Positions 53,560-63,408 of a DNA stretch of 64,000 nt are shown here, piece after piece. The notes beneath the pieces are model-generated. The model searched no databases, was not told the origin of the DNA, and saw only the letters and a program-made list of their open reading frames with translations. Origin of the DNA: Chrysoperla carnea (Eukaryota; Arthropoda; Insecta; Neuroptera; Chrysopidae). The stretch is taken from assembly GCF_905475395.1 (NCBI RefSeq), contig NC_058337.1, positions 93,242,368 through 93,306,367 on the forward strand, read 5' to 3'. The position numbers and the translations under genes were made by a program. The first letter of the stretch is position 1; each line of letters begins with the position of its first letter.

Positions 53560-53915
53560 ATTCGTGCCGATAGATACCTACCGCATCGGCAAACTTATGA
53601 GCAACAAATCTCCATCACTAAAGCCATATCTTCGGTCTCATCAGATGCATTCAAATTTATGGCAGGACTGCCAACCATCCTTACATGAACTGGAGGAACA
53701 TGTGAATGTGAATATTCTATGGGTACCGGGACACTGGGACATTCCAGGGAATTGTTAAGTCGACGAGATGTTAGAAATGACACAAGGCTGTTTGACACTA
53801 GCGTCAGTAGGCATCTGAGAGTTTTATTTGCGAAGTACAAGCCTGAATGAGGATATCTTAAGAGAAGCCACTGATAGATGGAGAGAAGAATGCACTTTCA
53901 TTTACTAATCATTTT
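53560..53915 (+). pseudogene. Non-LTR retrotransposon RNase H remnant
   Basis: The frame from 53564 contains ILWVPGHWDIPGN, the signature of the C-terminal RNase H domain of LINE-type (I/R1/Jockey-like) polyproteins (usual form WVPGHxGIxGNExAD). The preceding LHELEEHVNVN fits the same domain. A TAA stop follows GN-C at once, then the frame goes on with a degraded ADE-like motif (VDEMLEM) and another stop. Upstream, a different frame carries SITKAISSVSSDAFKF, which resembles the domain's earlier part, so there is also a frameshift. It is a dead fragment, with no reverse transcriptase in view. Confidence 0.75.
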
Positions 53916-55680
53916 TAAGACACCTAGTTTTTAGTTTTTCATTTATTATTCCTACAAAAACCGTTTGCCATTGAAACATCGAACTTTTTGATTAATAATT
54001 TCACTACTTTTATTTCTCCGTCTAGCTATAGATACTTTCGCAAATATTTACACTTTTGTATTTTTCCCTTAACAGGGCGGTATCCATTTTTTTTTATATT
54101 CAAAGCTCTCAATTCCTGTACAGGCTTTTATTGACACCAATTGTTTTGTATTTTCTGCTGTTATCTCTTGAATCTTGTTTATTATTACATGGTTTTTATT
54201 GAAATGAGATTTTTGTTGTTTCATGTTTTTAAACACATGAAATATTCACATAAAAGGGCGAAAAAGAGGGACTGGTCAATTTTCAGATAAATTTACAACT
54301 CTCTAGACAAAATTTGTTAGAGCCTTAGAGATGCCTTAAACATCCACGAATTGTTTACCTAAAAGTGGAGAGGAGCAGGTAAATCAGCAGTCAGTACAGT
54401 GCTTAAGTCTTTAAATTCGGTGAAAATATGACTAAATATTGTAATAAGTAACACACATCAGGTAGCAATTCCCAGGACCATGTACAAAAAGTATCAAAAT
54501 TACTTCAGCTTTTGAAATACCAAGAGCTAGGCAGTTTTCTCTTTTGTTTCTTTCAAGACTCGTAATATTCTTAACCATAGGTATAGCTGATATGCCATAC
54601 GCCGCCTTTTCTAAAAATGTTACACATAGATTTTTCGTTTTTGGTTGGCTAAGACATTTAGATTAAATTATTTAGCCGCTTTTTTAATTGTACCGCTATT
54701 CTAATTGAATTTAAAAAATTCAAGATACCCTTAAAATTATCAGTGCTAAAAACAATTAGTTTACATACAAATAAGTGTAAACTAACACACTATAAAAAAT
54801 GAAGTAATTTGTGAAAAATGCATAAACCTACACAATCACTTATTATAAATAAATAATAAAAATTTTTTGTATTATTAATGTTAATTTAATAGTGAAAATT
54901 TAAACACGCATTAATAATTAGTAATTGAAACCAAATTAATTAATTTCATATTTAATTTCCCATGTGAATTTAAAATCGTAAAAGTGCAACAATCCATAAA
55001 TACACCTATATCAAAAACACTATTTAATAAAACTTACCATATAAACAATAATTATTTAGTATTATTATCATTATTATTGATAAATAACATATTATTTATT
55101 AATTATTTACGGATAAATAATTAAATAAAATAATTATTACAAAATATTAAATAAATAAATAAAATAATAGAATGTCAAAATTTCAAAATTTTACATTCAT
55201 ATCTATCTATCAATAATAATAATAATTTGATATAAAAAGTGAAATCCGAAAGGAAATTACTGTACCTACTATTGTTTTATTTTAATAGTAATTGACATTT
55301 TAGTAAAAATTTTGAATAACAATCTTTTAAATATTAACGAAAAAAATAGAAATCTATAATTATTCACTCAGGTACCTACCTATAAGGTAATTTTATAAGA
55401 AAACTTTTTTAAAGCAAGTAATTTCTTCTTAATATATTCAATAAAATATATCCAGCAATAAACACAAAGTCCTCTTTTAACTTGATGTTGTTCAATAATA
55501 TTTTCTAGTGTTTAAAATTCTTCTTAATGTCATCTCAAATTATAGAATCCAAAATACTGAGCCGATTATTTTCTTAGAACATATAATTAAATGACATTAA
55601 AAGGAAATTTCTACTACCAATTGGCTTACGAACTAGAGTTGTGAATGATATAAAAGAGATTAAATGTCCTATTGTTTTTT

Positions 55681-55715
55681 TGTTTCTTTATACCATGGAG
55701 ATGGATGTTTATACG
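55681..55715 (+). repeat. Short dispersed repeat, copy 1
   Basis: tttataccatggagatggat plus gtttatac matches 62201-62228 with one mismatch; a T-rich lead is also shared. Confidence 0.6.
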
Positions 55716-57032
55716 TTCTTCCACCTATAGTTTCTCGGAGTCTGAAGTTTTTTGCTCTTGCGTTCAAAAATGGGACACTATTATAGAAATGGTTTTTGGT
55801 ATATTTTTTCTGGGTTTATTTTTTCCGGTCCATTTCTCCTAAATCCATTGTAAGCAATGTTATGATTGGTCGCAAATATTAGATAAGTTACAGTCAGTTT
55901 TTTTCACAAATATTAAATTTTTTTAAAGTTTTGAGGATCTTCTTAAAAAAAAAAAAGCTATGAAAAATCACATTTTGTAGAAATTTTTACCACCTAAAAT
56001 GATTTTTTGCTTTGTTTTTACAGATTTAAATCCTATAAAAAATGAGAAAAAATCGTATCGTTTGTTTCTTGATTATTTATCGAAAACCAGGATTATCATT
56101 TTCGATTCTTCTCAAATTAACTTGTTTTTGTCGCGTCATGATACTCTTGTCTCTTTCAATGACATAACCTACAGATTATCATATATCATATTATCAATAT
56201 CATTATCAGTTTAATTGCATCAGCTCATTTTCTTCTGACTTTTTATGAATATATTAATTTAGTGATTACCAAAATTGAAATTATTTTAGAACCTGTTAAA
56301 ATTAAAGGATATGATTTACTGGCGGTTTACTTTGAATCTTACCTTTCACTAATATTACAAATTGAAACATTTTTGCAGTAAATACCCTTATCTTTTTATA
56401 AAGGTAACTTAAACAAAATGTATTCAAATCGTATTACACAAGAAATGTCTATCAAAAAAATACATAATAAATTTTGTAATTAAAAACAATTTAATATTAA
56501 GTTTGTTTAATTGAAAAAAAAAAAAAAAAAACAATTTTATAAAATTAAGTAAACTTTTTATTATTTAAAAATAAAATTTAGATAAAAATATTTACAAAAA
56601 AAATAAAACTAAAATAAAAAGTGACGCTGGATTTGGGGGAACATGGGGCGATCTCTGAGGTAGAGTCATATTATTTAATTCTTAATTAATTTATACATAA
56701 ATACAATTTTTTTTTCTTCTAAAATTGAAAATTATTCTTTGTAACAAAGATTTTTATTCACAAACAAAAATTTTTAAATAAATGGACTTAGCCACTCAAA
56801 TTTGAATTAAAATTAATTGTGGTAGTCCAAAATTTTGACGTGCATTCGAAATAATAGAAATGGCACGACGAGCCTCATTGTGTATAAGGACCACCTAAAT
56901 GTGTCAAAATGTAATTTAGAATTTAAAAAAAAATTTATTTCGTCATGGTCAGGTGGATTTAGTATATAAAAATATATTTAATACTGACACGAATAATATG
57001 CCAATGGATTATTTTGATTTTGGATCAAGATT

Positions 57033-57044
57033 TTTATTTTTATT
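57033..57044 (-). promoter_or_regulatory. Candidate polyadenylation signal(s) of the cuticle-like gene
   Basis: Two overlapping AATAAA hexamers on the minus strand lie about 170-180 bases beyond the TAA stop at 57215. In DNA this AT-rich such hexamers arise often by chance, and another sits at 56934-56939, so the choice is uncertain. Confidence 0.3.
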
Positions 57045-57214
57045 TGGATCTCCTGAACAGCTTGTCCGAATTTTTGTTTTGATTGTTGGTAAAAACGGCC
57101 AATAAAATTCGTCTTCAAGAGGTCAAAATATGATGTTTTAAAAAAAATTTGGAATGTTTATCAAAATACGCCCTTGAAAGATTATTCGCACCAGCGTAAT
57201 TCGATTATGTACAA

Positions 57215-57967
57215 TTAGTATTTTTTCACATCATGCCGTTCATAAACAGAGTTTTCACTATCGTAATCATCCAAACGTGGAACATAATACCGTACTCCAG
57301 CTGAATACAACACACCAAATTGTGGTACAGTTCGTTGATTTAAATCAGCTTGACGTGGTCTACCAAAATATTGTACAGTATTATATCGTGGCTGTGCTGG
57401 TGCAAAATGATCAGGGCCAAAAGTTTGTGGTCCACGATAGTTCAAACCAGCATTATTAGCTAATGTTGTTGTGGTTTGAACTGGAACAGTAGGGTTGGGC
57501 AATACAGCTGTATTTCCAAGCGGTTGACCTTCAGCACGATTCAAGCTACGTTGACTAATTATAGACGTTTTTGGTTGAGCACTTGTAGCATTTTTTTGTT
57601 GTGCCAATGCATTATATTGTGCAATCTTACGTAATGTTGCATAAGGTAATTGACGACCATATTTTTGGTCATATTCCGAACCGTAGTAGATTGAAACAGG
57701 AGCTTTCTCAAAACTAGCCCGAACTTTTTTACGGTATTGATATGGTAAATAGGGGTAATATTCTAATGGATTTGGTAAATCATTCTCAGTGATTTCAAAT
57801 ACTGGTGCTGGAATATGTTGAACAATAGATGCAGTTTGATGATTATCCACATAATAGGGTGTGGGTGTTGGCTTTGGTGGTTCAATGGGTCCAGGTCTGG
57901 TGTTATATGATACTCGAATTGTGTAACATTGTTGTATCACCAATGCAATTGTTAGAAATGATCCAAT
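57215..57967 (-). CDS. Secreted Tyr/Pro-rich cuticle-like protein, main (last) exon
   Basis: This exon encodes 250 residues and ends at a TAA stop (DVKKY-stop). The codon before ATT is preceded by a polypyrimidine tract and CAG (ttattgtttcag), so it opens at a 3' splice site and not at a start codon; no in-frame ATG precedes it. The first residues form the hydrophobic core of a signal peptide (FLTIALVI), with cleavage likely near CYT. The mature chain then shows a PGPIEPPKPTPTP stretch, a basic Tyr-rich block (EYYPYLPYQYRKKV to about IAQYNALAQQ), an Asn/Gln/Thr/Pro-rich linker, and a tail with GVRYYVPRLDDYDSENSVYE. Tyr is roughly one residue in ten of the mature chain, and Cys and Trp are absent, as in many insect cuticle proteins. 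I do not see a Rebers-Riddiford chitin-binding consensus or Cys-based peritrophin domain. The GC content is visibly above the flanks. A role in cuticle or other extracellular matrix is inference; the exact family is not recognised. Confidence 0.85.
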   Translation of the reverse strand: MGSFLTIALVIQQCYTIRVSYNTRPGPIEPPKPTPTPYYVDNHQTASIVQHIPAPVFEITENDLPNPLEYYPYLPYQYRKKVRASFEKAPVSIYYGSEYDQKYGRQLPYATLRKIAQYNALAQQKNATSAQPKTSIISQRSLNRAEGQPLGNTAVLPNPTVPVQTTTTLANNAGLNYRGPQTFGPDHFAPAQPRYNTVQYFGRPRQADLNQRTVPQFGVLYSAGVRYYVPRLDDYDSENSVYERHDVKKY

Positions 57968-58666
57968 CTGAAACAATAAAAAAGGTTACGTTAAAATAAT
58001 TATTTTTTGATTATGTTTAATTTCCTAATTACTCTTCTTCCTCATTGTAAAGAAAATTTTAAATTTTTTAATTATTATTTTTGTGAAACAATAGACAAAA
58101 ATTTTGTTTAGTTTGTGTTTTTGTTGTTTTGTTTTATTTAACATAAACAATTGACTATTTAATTTGTTTAATGATTCAAAATGATACCTGTTTGAAACAA
58201 TTTAATTAATTAATTTGGAAGTATTGTATAAAAGTTCTTTATGACTTTTTCTGGTTTTTTTTTTTTTGTTTTTATTTTATTTTCATAGTTTTTGTGAATA
58301 GTTAACAAAAAATTCACTACCCATGAATAAATAGTGTAATTATTTTTTGAAATAATTATGGGTATATATCTTTGAACTGAACTTTTTTATAGACATAAAA
58401 AAAATTTTATACAAAAAAAAATTTTAAAACAAGTGTAAGCTGTTCATTAAAAACTATTCTTATTAAAAAGGTTCAAATAAAAATCGACTTTAAGCATCGC
58501 GTCGTAAAGCAAAAAACATTTTTTTTGAGTTTTCGAATTACAAGCATTGGTGCATTGATTGCTTTTATACAAGCTTTTCACTTGTCCCGTTTAATTTCAC
58601 CTGTCCCGTTGTCTGTCTGTAATCAAATCTTGCAAGTCAAATTTGATCCACTTCCCGGTTTTCGAT

Positions 58667-59045
58667 TGAGGTGAAATTTTGCATGGACATTTAATTTGGA
58701 TGAATGCATGTTAAGGTTGTGGCGTCCTGATTTTCCCATCCCTTCCACCATATTTGATATATACATTTTTTTAAGTCCTTAATTAATAATTTTAATAATA
58801 AATACTTTTTAAGGGAAAAGCTTTTACTGTACTAAAGAGTAGAAAATAATTTTATCTATGAGTCACTCATACTCGACTATTTGTAAAAGCTTGAGGCGCT
58901 TACTATCAAGAATGAATCTAAAAATTATTAGGCATGTGGAGTAGAAGAGGTGTTCTGATTCATTTTATATATTTTAAATTGAGCGAATTTTCGTACAATA
59001 AAAGCTTGCCCCTTAAAAAGTATTTTTTATTAAAAAAATTTTTAC
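58667..59045. mobile_element. Family C palindromic element, copy 2 (shortened right arm)
   Basis: Matches copy 1 from the leader (gtgaaattttgcatggacat) through tactttttaagggaaaagct, the centre aggcatgtggagtagaagag, and the right end caataaaagcttgccccttaaaaag. The right arm has lost the gtcac...gactatt stretch, so the hairpin is shorter. It lies in the proposed cuticle-gene intron. Confidence 0.75.
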
Positions 59046-59972
59046 TTTCTTTCTTATCAACTAGTCCATTTTCACAAAATAAGCTTTCGAAAATGGATTT
59101 AAAAAATTATAACTTTTAAACTGTAAAGAATTTAAAAACAAAAAACCGTTCCTTTTTCCAAAATAAAAAACTTTTATTATAATGCTATGATGCTGAATCG
59201 ATCAACGTAAACGTACATTATATGTCATATAATCTTGTTTTTGTATAACTTTCTTGTATTATTACATAATTATTATTATTAATTTGTGTTAACATATTAA
59301 CCCATCTTTAATAAAATAAAATAAATATTAAAAACTAAAATAAAAAAGAAAGTTAAATGAAATTTGATTTGATTCTTTAAAAAAAAAAAACACATGAAAT
59401 GTGTGTTGAAATATTTATGTGTGTTTGAATTTAAAAAATAAATATTTATTATTGACATTTAAATAATAATGATTATATTATATGATTTAGCACATGGGTA
59501 AATAATAACAATATTAAATAATAAATAAATTTTAATATTATTTATAATAATGATAATATATTAATATTAATATAAAATATAAACATAAATAATTTAATCT
59601 TTAATAATAATATTAAAGAAATGAGTAGTTCTTTTTATTTATATGTTTATTAAATATATTAAATTAAACAAAAAACATTATTATTAAACTAATCGACCAA
59701 AGTATATATTGTTCAGGATAATTATATAAAAAACACGCTAAGTAGATATTTAAAATAAATAAGTGAAGTATGTATGCTATGAATCTATATTGGATTCTAT
59801 AAGAAATATATAGTTCCGAGGGTCCGGGTAGGTTTTTAGTAACTCTTAGTACAGAAATTAAAGAGATTGTTTTCAACATCCACAAATATTTTCACCCCTG
59901 TTTGATCTTTTTTATCTTCTTATAGTCATGGCTGGAGATTCACTCATATTTTCAAAATGAATTTATAGGTCT
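59046..59972. other. Intronic, extremely AT-rich DNA
   Basis: About 59230-59670 is nearly pure A/T with many taata words. No gene or repeat family seen. Confidence 0.6.
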
Positions 59973-59986
59973 CAGCAGAATGATAG

Positions 59987-60271
59987 GTTAGATTATATTG
60001 GCTGTCCACGAAGGGCACAATTAGGCTATAGAGCCAATTGTGATACCATATATGTGTTTTACCACCACCTTTCCGCTGATAATTTCATTTATCAGCTCCT
60101 CAATTTCAGTGGCTGAGTGCACCTCCTTCATGCATATACCATGCACTACACCAGCCAATCACAACTATTAATTAAATTAATTTTGTTGCGACGGCGGGAA
60201 TTAAACCCGCTACCCTAAGCATACCGCGGAAGGACTTGATTACGCTTAACCAACTAAGCTAATAGGGCGAC
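59987..60271 (-). mobile_element. tRNA-derived SINE, type 1 (full-length copy, 285 bp)
   Basis: Read on the minus strand, it begins with a tRNA-like head. The A box TAGCTTAGTTGG is at 60250-60261 and the B box GGTTTAATTCC at 60197-60207, inside a T-arm-like GCGGGTTTAATTCCCGC. A non-tRNA body follows, with GGAGGTGCACTCAGCC and TATCAGCGGAAAGGTGG, and a tail ending in CAGCCAATATAATCTAACC. It is bracketed by direct repeats cagcagaatgatag (59973-59986) and cagcaggatgatag (60272-60285), 13 of 14 identical, which marks a retroposition event. It lies in the proposed intron of the cuticle-like gene, in the same orientation. Confidence 0.88.
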
Positions 60272-60562
60272 CAGCAGGATGATAGATTTGCCTGAAATAA
60301 TGATTACATATTCTAAACGTTTCTACATTTTTTATAAAACTACAATCATTGTGCTATTTTACTACTTAGATCAGTTTCATTAAAGGTTATCTTGAAAATT
60401 TTCCAAAATGGTGCCAATACAATGAATTCCCATTTACCAATTTGAATTGCTGAAAACGTACATATTTTCTATATTAAACATTTTCTACTATATTCATTTA
60501 GAGTTTTTATTCATTTTTTGTGCAAATAAAAATTAAATTTATGAGTAACTGTGTATTATTAA

Positions 60563-61166
60563 CTTTATTATACCATGTATATATGAAATATACATAGTAT
60601 ATTATTGTACCATGTATATATGAAATATACATAGTATATTAAGTTTAGTCCCAAGTTTGTAACGCTTAAAAATAATGATGCTAGGAAAAAAATTTTATCA
60701 TAGGTGTTCATAAAATCACCTAATTAGTCCATTTCCGGTTGTCCGTCCGCCCGTCCGTCTGTGGACACGATAACTCAAAAACGAAAAATGATATCGAGCT
60801 GAAATTTTTACAGCGTACTCAGGACGTAAAAAATGAGGTCAAGTTCGTAAATGAGCATCATAGGTCAATTGGGTCTTGGGTCCGTGGACCCATCTTATTA
60901 ACCGTTAGAGATAGAACAAAAGTTTAAATGTAAAAAATGTTCTTTATCAAAAATTAAACAACTTTTGTTTGAAACATTTTTTCGTAAACATCACTGTTTA
61001 CCCGTGAGGGCGCCAATAACGCTATAATTTTATAATAGGTACTATACTTGATTATCAGTTATGTATTTGTCACATGTATGTATGTGTTATGTGATAAAGA
61101 AATCAACACTGACTATGCATGGTATTTCAACAATTAACTCAGTTAATTGTTTGTTTTCACTTGTTT
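60563..61166 (+). repeat. Family A repeat, copy 10 (full-length, in intron)
   Basis: The most complete plus-oriented copy. Its taccatgtatatatgaaata start is tandemly duplicated with a 37-base period (60572 and 60609). It retains gtccgtccgcccgtccgtct and ends with ggtatttcaacaattaactc and ttttcacttg. The termini have a short inverted match (ataccatgtata at the start, tatgcatggtat near the end). Confidence 0.88.
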
Positions 61167-62751
61167 TATTATCAATCCACTCTTGTATGACAGCAGAGTA
61201 GGTACCATATAAGAGACGAGTAGGTACCATAAAACATTCGTTTCTGGGAACTGGATCAAACAAGTGAATATGTTTAATAAACTCACCCCATCGATAAAAA
61301 GAGGCTTCCAAAAATTAAGAAAAATATTATGTCATGTGAAAATTACAACATCCCACAATATTGTTTGGACGCAGATAGAAGCTTGAAACTAGAGATTATC
61401 AAATTGACCAACTCTTATATCATCGCTTTCTATTGTCAAGTTATCAACTGAAATTATACAAAATAAAATGCTAATCTTCAGTGTTTATTTTGACTACGGA
61501 ATGTCACAAAATTGGTTCAAACCAAATAAACCAATTTTTTGTGTGATTAAAATAAAACAAATATACCGCAACTTGTTTCTTATTTTAGACATGTATGTAC
61601 CGAATGTCAATTTTAATTTTAATAAATAAACATTGATTTGGAATTAAACTAAAATCAAAACCATAAATTTTATTTATTACGTGATTAGAATCACGTGAAA
61701 TATTTATTTTACTTTTTGTAATCACTTTTAATCATTTATATATTTTTTTTTAATAAATCAATAAATCAATTATATTAATTAAATTAAGCAATAAATATAG
61801 AATTGTAAATATTCAATCATTAAGATTCAAATTTTATGCTTTAGTTTATATTTCAAACGCACGACCAAGATTGCGATTTGTATAAATACAAATATTCTTA
61901 ATATTTATAAAGATATAATTAATTTATACATTTAAGATTTTTATCTCTATACGTATACGTAATGATAAAGAGATTATGTTTTTAACCTGAAAATTTGTTA
62001 AGAAGTTTTCAACGTATCGTTGCATTATAATGTCTTATGGCAAGACTACATTAATCTATTATTTTCGATTTGAAATTGAAGTAAAATCTTTTGTTCTTTT
62101 TTTAACAACGTTTAGTTTTGCTACATAAGTTCAGGGGCAAATTCAATTAAAACGTTAGCGACAAAGATCTCAATCCAAAATTTCATAGTTTTTTTGTTTG
62201 TTTATACCATGGAGATAGATGTTTATACTCTAGTCACGAATACATAAATAAAACTTACAATTAGTAATACTGAAATCACAAAAACATTTTTATAACTTTT
62301 AACGGTTTAAAATACTAATAAAATATAATTAATTATAATCTTCTCAGAAGTAGTATGTCGGAATTTTTTATTTAAATAAATATTCAGGCTAAAAATTTAT
62401 TTTATCGTTGTACATTGTATATGGACAAAAATGGTTGTTATTATTCGTGATGTAGCATATAATTGATATGAGATTTCACGTCGCGTTCCAAGAAAATATT
62501 CGTGACAAAATAAATTATGACTTATTCTTATCGATATTAAAGCGAATATCCCAACAAATAATCACTCTAGTGGCTCTCTCGATTAAAAACGAAACTTATA
62601 CAGGGTGTCCTATAATTTTCTGCAGAACTTTCGCTTCCTAAATAAGCTGAGAAAATAAATATCAAAATGTTCTGTGCCAAATTTGGATATGGGGCCTAAT
62701 GTACGAGATAATTAACTGACTCTTATATTTATCAATTAATAAAAAAATAAC
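61167..62751. other. Intronic DNA
   Basis: AT-rich. A word acagggtgtcctataattt at about 62600 resembles a common start of insect dispersed repeats (cagggtgtcc), but its extent is unclear. Confidence 0.5.
62194..62228 (+). repeat. Short dispersed repeat, copy 2
   Basis: tttataccatggagatagat plus gtttatac, the partner of 55688-55714. It lies in the proposed cuticle-gene intron. Confidence 0.6.
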
Positions 62752-63131
62752 CATCAAAATAAAATTTATTTAATAAAGCACTCCTTAAACAGAAGATGTG
62801 TTTTACCATAGCGTAAAGGAGTGACCTACATGCGATATTACTACAACAACAAAAATTTTTGAACAAAATCTTACATATCGTATCAACCTACAACTTCAAC
62901 ACAATATGCATAGTGAGGTTTGCCCGTGTACAAAATAGTTTGTGTACAAAACTTAATTTACAAAGAAAGGGAGTGTTATAAATCTTGGTTTTTATGAGTT
63001 AATTTGTATAATAATATAAGTAGCCTAATAAGGTTTTTTGTAGTAATCTTGCATTTAGTCACTGCTTCACGCTATGATAAAACATATCCTCTGTTTAAGT
63101 ATTGTTTTATTGGATGAATTTTATTTTGATG
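62752..63131. mobile_element. MITE-like element with long terminal inverted repeats (380 bp)
   Basis: Inverted arms of about 100 bases. Left from 62752: catcaaaataaaattta, ccttaaacagaagatgtg, ttttaccatagcgtaaagga. Right, reversed, to 63131: catcaaaataaaattca, cttaaacagaggatatg, ttttatcatagcgtgaagca. The middle is AT-rich with no ORF. Single copy in the window; no clear target-site duplication. Confidence 0.7.
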
Positions 63132-63396
63132 AATATATATTTTATTAATTTAAGATTGGGTTAATTATCCCGTAAATAAGGCGTCAGATCAGGTAATACA
63201 AAATAATTAAGTATCAAATATTTAGTTAGCACAGTGTATATATATATAAGTGTATTAAATGTATCAAGTAATGTCTGGTAATCCAGACAACCATGACATT
63301 TAAATATATTATTTTTATAATATTAATGGATCTTTAAAATCATTATTTAAAAGCAAATTGTAGGTACATAATATAAAAGTTAATTTATTTACTTAC

Positions 63397-63408
63397 TGCA
63401 TGGAGCAT
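63397..63408 (-). CDS. Candidate first coding exon (4 codons, MLHA) of the cuticle-like gene
   Basis: On the minus strand, ATG CTC CAT GCA is followed immediately by the consensus donor GTAAGTAAAT. Joined in phase 0 to the ATT at 57967, it completes a good signal peptide (M-L-H-A then the hydrophobic run) and a 254-residue protein. A start exon of about four codons followed by a long phase-0 intron inside the signal peptide is a known layout of insect cuticle-protein genes. An AT-rich TATTAAAAG lies about 55 bp upstream (63460-63468) and could be a TATA-type element, but no clear initiator is seen. Exact pairing over 5.4 kb is inferred. A nearer candidate at 61290 gives the wrong phase, and one at 62249 meets a stop. 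Confidence 0.5.

Larger units (their letters stand above)
53916..57214. other. Gene-free AT-rich DNA downstream of the cuticle-like gene
   Basis: Contains an extremely AT-rich block at about 54840-55230. The last few hundred bases before 57214 would be the 3' untranslated region of the minus-strand gene. The frame at 55999-56214 has no motif. Confidence 0.6.
57968..63396 (-). other. Proposed 5.4-kb intron of the cuticle-like gene
   Basis: The boundaries are GTAAGT at the 5' side (63391-63396 on the plus strand reads acttac) and a pyrimidine-rich tract ending in AG at 57968-57969. It contains a family C palindromic element, a SINE copy with a target-site duplication, a full family A repeat and a 380-bp MITE-like element, all with no effect on the proposed splice sites. 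If the true first exon is elsewhere, the left boundary stands and the right one moves. Confidence 0.45.

Noticed and set aside
57277..57459. A 60-codon plus-strand frame
   Set aside because: It is the antisense shadow of the cuticle-like exon.
61285..61297. ATGGG with GTGAGT donor on the minus strand as an alternative first exon
   Set aside because: The splice would be in phase 2, whereas the main exon needs phase 0.
62240..62290. GTAAGT donor near 62249 on the minus strand as an alternative first exon donor
   Set aside because: The nearest ATG frame (ATG TTT TTG TGA) stops before the donor.
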